This document shows positions 36,615 to 50,629 of a stretch of 64,000 bases of DNA, one piece after another (the first letter of the stretch is position 1; every line of letters begins with the position of its first letter). The position numbers and the translations under genes are program-made. The notes under the pieces were generated by a model. That model was not told the DNA's origin. It saw only the letters and a list, made by a program, of their open reading frames with translations, and searched no databases. This DNA is from Craterostigma plantagineum (taxonomy: Eukaryota > Streptophyta > Magnoliopsida > Lamiales > Linderniaceae): NCBI GenBank assembly GCA_027422505.1, contig JAPQWV010000002.1, positions 29,242,501-29,306,500 of the forward strand. Reading direction: 5' to 3'.

Positions 36615-37214
36615 TTCTGAGCTTAATTACTTTTTTATGCTTCTATCTTTTTTCTTGCATGGGTTTCTTTAGATAGATAGACAGATAAATAAGCATCATC
36701 GTCCCAGAAAAACTTCACCAAAACTGTCTCAGTATCGCCCTTTCGTAGTAAGTACATATGAAAGCTATGTGTGGTAGTTGAATGCTGACTTAGCATATAT
36801 TATCCAAGAGCATGGCCAAGATTTTCCATATATAATCCAAGAACTTTCACGTAGGTATGCAGTAAACAAGTATTGTTCCTTTTATTTAGTAGCTCTAAAA
36901 CATGTGCACCTACGTTTGTTGGTGCGCTATTGACCCACTCAACGTCTGCTAATAGATAGATATATTATACTAATTATCGTGTTCATTATTGATGAACGTC
37001 ACGAACTTTAACTGCTTCTTGCAAGTTGAGATTTGAAAATTCTAAAGACATCACAGGGCTGCCATCGGAAGAAAGAAAGCTAGAGTCAACCATGCATGTA
37101 TGATGTTTCAGAGAAGTCTCAGCAGTGACTGATAATGGAGGAGAGTCTCCTACAATTCTTTAAGAAAGTTCGTTCAGACAATACATAGCAAAAGTTTCGT
37201 CGGAAACTTGGTCT
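36615..37214. other. Intergenic region between the MLO promoter and the ARP7 3' end
   Basis: About 600 bp. The left part should be the promoter of the minus-strand MLO gene, and the right part the 3' UTR of ARP7. Nothing else recognised. Confidence 0.5.
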
Positions 37215-40200
37215 TTAGAAGCACTTGCGATGGACAATCGAAGGCCCAGTTTCATCGTATTCGCCCTTTGTCACATGCTGATTCTGGGGAAACACAACCT
37301 TGGCCAATATAGCACCGCCCGTCCAAGCTGAGAATGCTCCCAAGTTGTCTGGCATATATTCCGGCGGCTGTAATAATGACATGGAGAAAAGCTTAGATAA
37401 AGATGCAAAAGAGATATAAATATTAGGATGACATATACATATATATGTTGATCTACAGAGCTGTTTTTAACATATTACCTTCACCAAACATGGGCGGATA
37501 GCCGAGGAGCACAAGCTAGCTTCTTTCTGAAACCTATCTTCGAAACCTGTAATAGAAAACTCTTAGAACACTTTCAGACAAGGTAATAGAAAACTTAGAA
37601 CAAGCAACATAACTGTCTCCCAATAGCTGAAGGATTTTTCCATAGCTAACTTCCTAAATCAACTGAATGCTGAAGGGATTCTACTATTGATCACAGTACT
37701 AGAAACGAATCGAAACTCACCGTTCATCAAAGAAGTTGCTCCACAGAGCACGGTGTTTTCTAGCAGCTGGCGTTGGTTCTCCGTAGACACGGTTGAAATA
37801 CAGCGAACAAGCTGCTCAACCACGCCGTAAGACTCGAGACCTAAAATAGATGGTTGAAACAGAGCCTCTCCAACAGTATATCTTTCTTTTCCAATTTTGA
37901 TTACCTGAATATTCGGATTACCTTTTAGCTATGGAGCAATTAAAAAGTAAACAGAAATTTGGATCCAACTAAATGCCCCATAATTATGAATGTACCTGCC
38001 CATCAGGTAAGATGTGCTCCTCCTCAGGGGAATCTAACATCAACTTTTCATATGCAACTTCATCCTCAGCAGAACATGCATATCGTTCCTTCAGTTTCTC
38101 CACATCGTCGATGTTGAAGCTCACATGAGGATTGGATTTGCCAAGTTCTTTAGCAAACAAGTTTGTGAGGTCCAAACTCCCTATTTCGAATCTTCTCGAG
38201 GATATGTGCTGAACAGCGCCTTCAATGACCGATGCAATATCTGATGAAACATGAAAAATATTCAAGTTCACAGCACAGCAGAGACTAAAGGCAACCACGG
38301 AATTCCAATTCAAAACACATGCCAAAAAAGACGGTAACTGAATTAAAAAGTACCCATCTTTCCATGACCAATGTCGACACAGCAGCCTGAAATGCGCCCC
38401 ACAGCATATAGCGAGACAACTGCCTGCTCGATAGCGAAAAACCCAGACACATTGAATTTTTCAAACATAAGCTGCACCAATTGCTCTCTTACAGCCTGTT
38501 CCACAAAATCATAAAAAAAATTAATGAACTGTTGCTTATTGAACTTGCAAATACATTTGGTCACAGTGGTACTTATACGGGTTTATTGGGTATGTTTCAT
38601 CATCACATATGTCTAACTGCAAGTGTTTTCATAACTACATGTTGCCACAATCCACACAATCAAGAGTTTAGCAGATCAATAATTTAATGAAGAACTTTTA
38701 ACACAAGATATAAACACTTCGCCAAACCTTGGGTGTTGACAGTGGATCCGTAAATAGAATTTGGCCTTCATTTCCAATCTCCCAACCCAGGCCAGTGTAT
38801 AATACATAGCTCAGAAGATCTTCCATGGCATCCCAGTCTCTGATAAAGCCTCGGGCAATAGGATCAACACAGGCGTTGTCATGCAATGATGCATCAGCCG
38901 ACGATTCATCTTCAGGTACCATTTTCATTCGCGTTGGAATTATCTAAGAGCATAGAGAAAGTAATACAGTAAGAATTGTTGGAAGTACGCCTACAGCAAA
39001 AAACAAATGTAACATCCTAAATACCACTAATTTAAGTGTAAGTTTTTACAATCCCGCTTATGGAATTATAAATAAATGATAATGGTTCCAAAGAGAAACA
39101 AAGATGAGCACCAAGTCAATGAAACAAAGAGAACAAAATCATAAGAATTGAAGGATTTAACAAATCTCAAGTAATTTAAGGCAGTTTAGAACCGTGCACA
39201 GCTGTTAACCGTAAATTTCGAAGAACATAAATTTTCTAGCGAATTCTTTAAACTTTTGGTACTTGCTGGGAGTGAAAGATCTTCTAAAATGCATTCTTCA
39301 ATTTCCTTAGTTACTTAATCGACAAATTGCCATCCAGAATAAGGTATTCAGATTTTGGAAAGATCAAAGCATCAATAGCGTTGAAACATGAATGAAGAAC
39401 TCTTGATCAAAGCATCAATGGGCTAGAAAATAATCAATTTTCAGTCCTCTGTAGACAACATATAAGTTACCTTAGGGCTAACTTCAGGATTGGCATGACC
39501 GAATTTGATAAATTGAGAACCAGGATCAATAACAACAGGCTCCGACTCCATAAATCAAGATTGTGTGTATGAGAAAGTCTTACAGCTAGGCAAGGGATGA
39601 TAGAAAAAGGAGAAATTCAGGGCATGAGGGAGTACATATACGAAGGGCTTGAGGCTAAGACGGAGAAAACTTTCATTTAGAGGTGGTAATTTTGGAAATT
39701 TCTACATGTGCTAAAGAGTAATTTTTCTTGCAAAGATCCAAGATAAGCGCATACGGTGTCATGATACGACGATACTCGCATTCTTTTCCGGAACTAGTTT
39801 GGTAAACTAAGCACGACAAAGAATTTCTGTATTCAATTCTCAGGTGGCTTGTCATCATGAAAATTGCTGCTAACTTGTTAATGTATGACTCCCTTGTTCT
39901 ATAAATGAACTAAGTAGGCCTGACAACATTTGTCATTGTCTCTGCTGACAATTACGGAAAACATGGATACTTTACGTAGAACTACTCAGGGGAACTTTGA
40001 TTCCGTTCAAGCTACTGGCATTGATAATCAGTTAAGCTTAACGGTTCAATAAACTCCCTAGTTTCATCAACTAGACGACAACAATGCATGATAAACATAA
40101 GAACTAATCGCAATTATTTTCCCATACAATCCTAATGTGAACATGCCACATATGCATAGTGTCTTTCCTATGCATAGATTATAGGAAATGCAAAAAAGTA

Positions 40201-40598
40201 GTATGCAAACAAGAGATCACTTTTATCCAGCAATGTAACGCAAATAAAGCAAGGCCGTCACACATGAACCCAAGCACCAAAAATACGCTGGTGTTACTCC
40301 AACCCATACAGTAAGACCGTTAAAATGATACGATCCAGGGATAATCAATCTTAAGAAATTCGTATGACTCCAACATAGCCAATTCAGCAGTAAAAGAACT
40401 TAAAAAGAAACTAGGATTTAAGAAAAAACAAATATCTTTCAGATTTTCATTTACACACCACCATATGCATTCTGTATTTCACTACCAAAAGAACTTAAAG
40501 AAAGTAAAAGACTTTCATACCATGGAAGGAGGCTGGTCAGGAACTGCAAAACCAGCTTTGAACAACTTCGAACCAGCGTCGACTACCACAGCCTCCAT
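37215..40598 (-). CDS. ARP7: Actin-related protein 7
   Basis: Seen: seven exons, 40598-40521, 38943-38728, 38495-38354, 38240-37996, 37904-37721, 37546-37479 and 37367-37215, giving 361 residues (Arabidopsis ARP7 has about 363). Motifs: MEAVVVDAGSKLFKAGFAVP, DPIARGFIRDWDAMEDLL, YTGLGWEIGNEGQILFTDP, REQLVQLMFEKFNVSGFF, EQAVVSLYAVGRISGCCVDIGHG, GEALFQPSILGLESYGVVEQ, NTVLCGATSLMNGFEDRF, FSAWTGGAILAKVVFP and ETGPSIVHRKCF. Known: ARP7 is a nuclear, essential subunit of plant SWI/SNF-type chromatin-remodelling complexes. Odd: a second ATG-containing exon (39551-39471) inside the 1.6-kb first intron encodes a diverged copy of exon 1 with an identical splice phase. It is divergent with MetAP2 and shares its promoter region. 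Confidence 0.95.
39471..39551 (-). CDS. Possible alternative first exon of ARP7 (duplicated exon 1)
   Basis: 81 bases encoding MESEPVVIDPGSQFIKFG plus HANPEVSPK, followed by a GTAAC donor. Like the canonical exon 1 it ends in phase 0, so it can splice to exon 2 at 38943 and give an ARP7 differing only in its first 27 residues. It resembles canonical exon 1 residue by residue: ME at the start, VV-D-GS for the actin phosphate-loop strand, K-G and A-P. No acceptor directly precedes the ATG, so it would be a first exon with its own promoter rather than a cassette. It could also be an unexpressed relic of a partial duplication. Confidence 0.6.
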
Positions 40599-41073
40599 CT
40601 TATCAACGAACACAAAACCCTAAAAGTGATTACTTTTTTTCTGGGCAGCCCACAATTATATATGGCGTTTCTGTATCATACTGTTTTGGCTATTCCAATT
40701 AAGGAAGGTGATGACACCACTGAAGTACACTTGTTTCCCCACCGCTGTTCAAAACCCTCTTCGGTGCTTCTCCTCCTAAAAGAAAATGAACATTTAAATA
40801 TTTTTTCTTTTGTTGCATTTTTATACAAATTCATTTCATTAAATATTAAATATATATGTTTGTATAATTTATTGGGAAATACAATCTATAAAAGCCACCG
40901 CGCGACGCCACTCGAAACGACGCAGTTTTTCATTCTCTGTATTCGCCGAGGGGGACAGCAAGCGTAATTGTTCAGGTTTTGTATGTCGAATGCTTGTTAG
41001 GGTTTATTTTTGGGTATTGATTATTTTTGTGACACACAGTGTGTTTTTTTCCAGCTGTGGTGGTCATTTTCAA
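40599..41073. promoter_or_regulatory. Bidirectional promoter region of ARP7 and MetAP2 with two telo-boxes
   Basis: 475 bp between two divergent start codons. Telo-box AAACCCTAA lies at 40615-40623 next to the ARP7 start, and the reverse form TTAGGGTTT at 40997-41005 on the MetAP2 side. A MetAP2 leader intron is likely (acceptor TTTTTTTCCAG at about 41044-41054). Telo-boxes are frequent in promoters of plant growth and translation genes. Confidence 0.55.
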
Positions 41074-43638
<2,565 letters not shown>

Positions 43639-44120
43639 TCAAGAAAGAACACGAGCGAGATACTATTACTGCTGAATTATAGGCGAAACTTTTGCTTTTT
43701 ATTTCTGAGTCCTTTGGCGATGTTTACTGACTTGAGTCTTGTATTTCTCCCTCTTTGGTTCTTTGGAAAAAGTCTGAGTATTGCGCTGTTGTATTCCCAT
43801 GCTTGTCGTCATTTAAGATCATTTTTAAGATCAGTTTTAAAATCGCAACAGTTTAGTCATCGTTCCCAGCCTAAATGCCGAAAATTGTGGTTTTTTTATA
43901 TCTCCGGCGAGGATGATATTCTATAAACGGCCTTCAACCATAGGATAAGCTTTTAACATGCATTACGTTACACTAGCAGACACATCAAAGTTTAACAGCA
44001 GGCGAACATTCCAAGCAAGTATCGGAAGACAGGCACACCATAAGACATAAACGCAGAAAAGATTGTTGTAACAAGTTCAATTTCAAGCACGAAGAAAGCA
44101 AAGGAATCGAAACAAGTGCC
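43639..44120. other. Convergent intergenic region between MetAP2 and GDI
   Basis: About 480 bp, expected to contain both 3' UTRs. No coding exon recognised. Confidence 0.55.
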
Positions 44121-47100
44121 TCATTCTTCTGCAGCGCTCGCAGCGCTCAAGTCCACGTTGAGATCGAGCTCCTGAAAATGGCGAGAACAAAGGATTAGAG
44201 TCGTCGATCATTTTCAGAATTGACCGAGGCGAGATGGTTAGATAAGGTTTATGTAAATGAGTAGCAATAAGACCATGATGATAATACGGTGAATGTGTTG
44301 TTTTTCGCAGACAAATGAGCCAATATGAGATTACATGATGCTCACCTTTCCAGTTATCAGGGTATACATGTTAAGAACATCTACGACAGTGGACTCGAAG
44401 TGAGTTGTCGCATCGTAACTCTGGAGAACAGAGTTAAAATGTCAGTCGAAGAAATGGGAAAGCTTTCAGAAGTTTTCCTTCTCCTGCAATAAGAGTGCAA
44501 TATACTACATTCTGTAGGAATGCGTCAGAAAAGGAGACTTACTGTTGATATAAAGCAGTTGTCCAGAGAAGGCTCATTGACTGGTTCATACTGATCATAC
44601 GTCTCATAGAAAATCTCATCGACAGGTCCAAGCAGATCAACGCCTGGCTTCAGTTCAGACTCAGGGTTATCGGTTTCAGCTTCAGTTGAGACAAAGGCAA
44701 TGAACTTCCCTTTAGGAGCAACATTGTGAGAGTAAGAGCAGCAAAATAAATACCTGCAGGAAAAAATAGAAAAATGAGATGCTTAAGGTTGTGAATATAT
44801 GTGCAACTTTCCTCGGGTATATCAAAAGATGGTTTCAAAAGCACATTTATATTTCTAATCTAAGGGTCTCAATGGGTAAGGTCGTCGAAGTTACTCACAT
44901 GTCTGATTTGCGACCCAACTGCTTCTGAGGTAAAATAACTTGCACTGAAGGAGAATCGTTAGTGTTAGGAATTGGGTGGCTCATGATAGCTATGGCTCGA
45001 GCAACTTTGCCAACCTTTCTAACCTGTAACATGCCAATTGTTACTTCACCGTGATTGAAGTTTCTACTTAAAGCAAAGAGCTTGACTTCAAAACCAACAA
45101 TATATACACAGATGACGTAGAGTGAAAAGGGCTTAAAGTCATACTCCACGACCAGGACGAGAATTACCTTGCCAGGGAGATATGAAGGATCACATACGAC
45201 TTTCTTACATTTAGCCGTTTCCCCTTCAGAAGTTACACCACAAACTTTGCCTTCCTCATTAAATTCTACCTGAAAGTGCAATATTTTAGCTAAGAAGTAA
45301 GAACCAACGAATGACAAAATCAAAATCATGGAGAACAGAGGACCTCCCGTCCACAAGAATAGATGATATGAATTTAATGATCTCGCTTTCTTGCAATTAA
45401 AGATAGATATACATGGTTTTTTCTGCAACCCCAAGAAATATCTCTTTGCTAATGGAAATGTAAAAACTTTATATATGCAGTACCTTGCACTCAGGCTTAT
45501 TCAACATGTAGGTCCCACCATACACAGCACTAAGACGAGCAAATGCCTTGCAAAATCGTAGTATGAGTACCAGTAAGCATGGAGTACACAAAATTTGAAG
45601 ATGAAAATATAACACTAGATTTGGTAAAAAACAGGAAGCTCAAGAAACAGAATTAGTGGCAACTCAATAAACAAGGAATTTGAATGCGCGTTGCATCAAT
45701 AAGAGAGATGGAAACCTGGGGAAGCTCTCCAAGTCCATACAAAGGATAGATATATGGTGACCCACCACCAAAACGTGCTAAAGACTCTGCATAGAGCTGC
45801 AATTGCAAAGCAGATATATAGAAACATGTAAGATGAATCTTGATTTCTATTATTGCTCCAGATGCAAGAAAATCACATATTTTCTCCGGGATGAGTGGGT
45901 AGTGGGTATTACCTTAATTCTTTTAACGGTATCCAAGGCTGGTTCGTTTAAGTAACGATCATCTCTGTGGAGAGCCAAGGAATGACCAATGAAGTCTATA
46001 GTGTTGTCGTCAAGGCCGTACTTTCTGCAAGAAGATGAATAATGAACTACAGATCGTTTGGATGGTAACACGTGAAACTAGATACATCAAGTGCAAACTA
46101 AAGGAAGATACGGATAATAATTTCTAAGCACTCACGACCAAAGAACAATAATTTTCTAAAGTTTTGGAACCAACATATGTACAAGATGTATTAAAAGGAG
46201 GATGGCAGACATAGTCCAGGGCAAAACAAAAATTACTAGAGAAGAGCACATACGAGATGAGCTCTCTAGTCGTAATTCTGGTCAAATCCATTCCATCATG
46301 TGTTTTCGGATCACTTTCATTGTAATCTTGAACATAAATGAAGAATTTCCTAGCACGACGCTTTTCAAATATTCCCATCAGAGGAGATTTCAGGGCCTCC
46401 ATGTCAGTTGCAGGCACCTTGTGTACCTGATGGATTAATTAACGACCCATTCAGACTGCTATAAAATGGCAAGAAAAAAATACAAAGAGAAACAGCAGAC
46501 AGAACGGAAGGGGAAAAAGAAATAAATTTAGGCCAAATACCTTTCCTTTGTTGTACACAAAGCTTCCATCAACAGCTTTGAAATACAGGTATTTGGTGAC
46601 ATCAGTGTGAATGAGGACCCGCACAAGAGCCCCATTAGCCATAATGAACTGAGAAGAACATTGAACAAAAATATTTTCAAACAAAACTGTACCACCAAAA
46701 CTTTTCAAGAGCATGTCAACTTATACGAACCTTAGGGACCATGTCGACATTATAATCTCGACTAGAACCCAACTGTGCTGGAGGCTGGTCACTTCCTCTA
46801 AACCTCTTCCACAACTGCAATGAACAAAATCGTATGACCATCGCAAAGCATATAGAAGCATCCTTTAACACGTGTCGTACATCGAATTCAGCAGCAATAT
46901 ACACCCTTCCAAAAAAGAAGTTAATTACCTGAATAAGATTCAGTGACGTAGACTCTCCACCATAATAATCATTGCGATCCATGCGGAGAACCTATTAACA
47001 AAGAGAGTATTAGAATACGTTAAAAGCCGAACAAGAACCAATAAAACAAGACAAAAATATTTAGAGTAAGCCGCACATGATCCCACGTATCCGCTGTGAA

Positions 47101-47631
47101 CAACCGTTATCATCAAAATGTTCTCCCAAAACGACTAACGGTCCATTAACCACCAAGTGCAACCGAAAGCAATCAACCAAACAATATACTATCGAAGACG
47201 CCAACTAATATCAGGTCAATCCCAATAACGCCAAATTTACCGATTTAACAGACTAGAAAACCATATGGCATCTGAGACTATCAGAGCACGGCACAGACGC
47301 ACACAGTTTTCAAACATCAACCGAAAAGAGAGGCACAGCACGTAATATCAGCCAAACAACAACAGATCCTCTCCAAATCATTCTGAATTTACACTCTCTT
47401 TACATAACAGCAGGGTAGACCTAACCAGCACGCACATAAGAGCATCAAATCCAAAGCAATCAAATGATATGTTACAGCCGATATTAGCTCAATATTCAAA
47501 CAGCAAAAAACAATCGAACGATCAACGAATGACCAAAAAAGAACCTTAAGGCCATCGACAGAGAGAAGACCGCTTAGGATGCATTCCTTTAGACCAGTAC
47601 CGAGAACAATCACATCATACTCTTCATCCAT
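44121..47631 (-). CDS. GDI: Rab GDP dissociation inhibitor
   Basis: Seen: a multi-exon minus-strand gene starting at 47631 ([20 protein letters not shown]) and ending [16 protein letters not shown] with stop at 44123-44121. Exons located exactly include 47631-47545, 46991-46929 ([16 protein letters not shown]), 46814-46731 and 46648-46541. Later blocks read [94 protein letters not shown] and [16 protein letters not shown]. These are the sequence-conserved regions of the GDI/REP family. Known: GDI extracts prenylated GDP-Rab from membranes, keeps it soluble and recycles it, so it is cytosolic and supports vesicle traffic. No break was seen. It is divergent to SKIP35. Confidence 0.95.
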
Positions 47632-48276
47632 TTTATCCGAGCTTTCCTAGCGACGCTGCTCCAAAATCTACGAAATAGTGAGCTAGATCAACCACCGTGA
47701 AGCTTCCTTAGGGTAAAGCAAGACATATAAATATCGAAAATGTAATTATAATTTTTCCTCGTGTTATTATTACGTCACCTCCGCATTATATATTAATTTT
47801 ATAAACATTATCTTTCACGATTTACTTGCTCAGTTCGATTTTGTCGATAAGCTCGTTGTAGCATAAAGTCACGAGTAATTACGCTTTCGCCCCTCTCCCT
47901 CTATTAACTTCGTTTTCATCATCAGCTTCTCTGCATTACACTTCTCTGTTAGGTGAGTGAGCTTCTTCTACCTCCGAGCACGTAAGTGGAAATGCTTCTG
48001 CGTTTTCGTTGAATTCAGCTCCGTCGCCGTTTCCGATTACGAACACCTTACGTTTCTCGTTCACGTGTGTTTCTTTGTTCGGCCATCCCGACGTTTTCGA
48101 CGGCGGCCGTGCTGAATTTTCGAGTTTATTTGTGCTTTATACCGACGGTTTTGGTCGATTGGCTTGATTTATACAGGGATTTTTCAGTGGGCGGATTGAT
48201 TCTCCGTCAGGTGATACGTGAATTTTCCCTTCGGGCGTCTTTCGCGTTTCGTAACGAAATCTATCGTCGGGCGACG
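47632..48276. promoter_or_regulatory. Shared 5' region of GDI and SKIP35
   Basis: 645 bp between divergent starts. A pyrimidine-rich plus-strand leader (CTCTCCCTCT near 47891) fits a SKIP35 5' UTR. The frame upstream of the SKIP35 ATG is open back to 48067, but that part looks like leader or leader intron rather than protein. No clear TATA box. Confidence 0.45.
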
Positions 48277-50555
48277 ATGAAAATTGAGAATTCAGCTCCA
48301 CTCGAAATCAATAAAGGTTCTAGCGTAGGTGCCTATGATGCTGATGCTGACCCTGAACGTGGAAAAGGCGGGAAAAAGCTCACTCGAGAGGAAAGAATGG
48401 AACTCGAAAGGTTGTTTCAGGGAGCCGTGTATTCTCGAGATTGGGAGCTAGCCGAGAGTTTAATTGCGTTGGATGACCCTCATGCTTTGAACAACATGCT
48501 TAGCCTTGCTTTAGACCCGATATGGTTCTTGACCACAAAAGAAGAATTGCATGTGATTACTGGCTTGATCAAGAAAATCATTGACAATGGAGCATGTGAT
48601 TTCTCAACATCTGCACTAAGGCTTTCGTTCATTGCTTCATGTGTTTTTTCTTGTCAGAGTCGGACGGCGAGCTTAGCTGACACCATTTCTGTGATGGGAC
48701 AGAGGTATGTATATCTCATTCATTCTTCCTGGCATCTCCATTGCAAGTTTTCACTATTAGATAGCAGTATTGCCTTACAGCACAAGAACGTGGAGTCGTT
48801 GATAGACTACTGTTCGATGTTGTTTAAAAATTATTAGATTGACTAAATAGCCTAATACTGTGCTTGCATTCTTGGTTTGTTGAATACGTAGGTCAAAAAT
48901 GTCTTGCAGTATTATGGTTAATGCTTCTCTTACTCTTTGGTCCATGCAGGTTACAAGAAAGGCTTGAAGAGCAATATGCGGACGAGGATTTGAGGTCAGG
49001 CACGGAAGACAAGATTCAGAAATTTACCGTATGGGCTCTTAATCATATAAACTTCAATCCTCGTTGTAGGAGTAACGAAGACAGATTGGTTCATAATTCT
49101 CCTGCCGAGATCAAACTACAGTTATCTGCATTCAACACCTTCCTAGATTATGCTGGGAATAATCTTACCGTAAAGGACTTGAACGACGCATTCAATGCTA
49201 CTTGCTTTCCTCTCGCGCTTTTTTCTGGTTCGACTGACCGCGGTTGGGCATCAGGCATATCTGCTACTGCAATCGAAGGATTGTTGGGCATCCTCGTTGA
49301 GCGAGGAGCCGATAATGTTAACCATTTGCTTCTGGAGGCATGTCGTTCTGGGAACAGAGAACTTCTTCGCATGTTCTTGCAGGTATTCTTATGACGAATT
49401 CTGAGCAAGTGATGCTTTACCTCCCTCTTTATGCGCTCTTTTTGCAAATGTCGATATTTGTGGTCTTGATGTTTTCTGCCTTGAATTTATGTTTGGTTTC
49501 TTAATCAAGCACGTCGAATCTACATAGACATCGATAACCGTTGAGAGTTACGCTTTTCATTCCTTTTTCCCTTTTTTCTGCCCGTTAAAAAGTCGGTAAT
49601 CTCATCTGCAATCTTACTATCGTGATCCCTTGCATTAACTACTCTCAGCATTGAAATCACTCCACTCCACATTTTCTTCATACCTTTTTACCACTCATGA
49701 CACAGATTGCCCAGAGGAACAACTTGGCCATGGATATAAATCTAGCTTTGACGGTCGCCACGCATTACTGCAAAATCGAAGCAATCGAGTGCCTAGTGGA
49801 TGAGGGTGACAACGCCGTGAATTTCTCTACTGCACTGCTGATAGCCGTTAAGAGAGGCTGCGTACCCGTGCTCCAATGGTTCGTCAAAAGAGGCTGCCAA
49901 GACATGCAGCTAGGTCTTGCCCTCATATACGCCGTAGCCAACAGCAAAACTGAGGTTGTCTCCTATCTCCTGTCTGTCATTCCCCAACACTTCATCTCAT
50001 CCTTCAGCCTGGGAATCCTCAAAGCCTCAGCTGAAAGATGCGCCGAAGGTTCCCTTGGCTGCATACCTTTCCTCCTCCACTCCAACTTCCTGGGCGACCC
50101 AAATGCTACTTACACAGCCGCCGAAATCGTAGCAGAATCTAAGGAACCATCGTTTCTGACACTACTGAAGTCTTTCCTTAAAGAACATTGAAGAGGCTTA
50201 CTGGGGTGGAAGGAGACAAGGCGAGGAGCAGTTTCCTAACATGGCGATGGTCGCAAAGTGGGGCGATTCCCCTATTCGCCTGATAGATTTGCCCGCTTCA
50301 CTTAGGGTGGCGATAGGCTATTTGCCTCTGTACAGAGAGTGCGTTGGGGTGGGCGGTGGTTCTTTGTTGTCCCAAAGGCAGAGAGGTCAGCTTGTGCAAG
50401 CTGCTTTGATGCTCGAAGGCGAATTGCTCGATGAGCCTGGGCAGAGGACTGAGCTGCTCGCAGTTTTGGAGCGCTATCTTCCTCGGTGTTCCTTTGATGC
50501 TCGCTTCTTATTATTAACTGCTGCTTTCAGAGCAAGTAAAGGGGTTGTTTTATAG
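48277..50555 (+). pseudogene. SKIP35: Ankyrin repeat protein SKIP35 with a C-terminal frameshift
   Basis: Seen: exons 48277-48704, 48950-49382 and 49706 onward, in phase. Motifs: KKLTREERMELERLFQGAVY, DWELAESLIALDDPH, LALDPIWFLTTKEEL, ADTISVMGQRLQERL and SAFNTFLDYAGNNLTVKDLN, then ankyrin-like repeats (GLLGILVERGADNVNHLLLE, TALLIAVKRGCVPVLQWFVK, LGLALIYAVANSKTEVVSYL). Known: SKIP35 was found as an SKP1-interacting protein; its biochemical role is unclear. Odd: the frame meets TGA at 50189-50191, giving 448 residues, but the next frame is open from about 50190 to the TAA/TAG-type stop at 50555. That frame continues the family C-terminus (GEEQFPNMAMVAKWGDSPI, IGYLPLYRECVGVGGGSLL, LLAVLERYLPRC). 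The net shift is one extra or two missing bases. It is either a truncating allele or an assembly indel. A LINE begins about 75 bp after the end. Confidence 0.85.
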
Positions 50556-50629
50556 AGGTTTTCTAACGTCCTAAAACTGTTTGGGATCTGATCTTTTGTG
50601 TTGTTTAATAGGGTCTAATTGGCCACCTT

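Noticed and set aside
48067..48276. 70-codon in-frame extension of SKIP35
   Set aside because: The hydrophobic, atypical sequence looks like leader; the ATG at 48277 starts a normal hydrophilic N-terminus. It could not be excluded from sequence alone.
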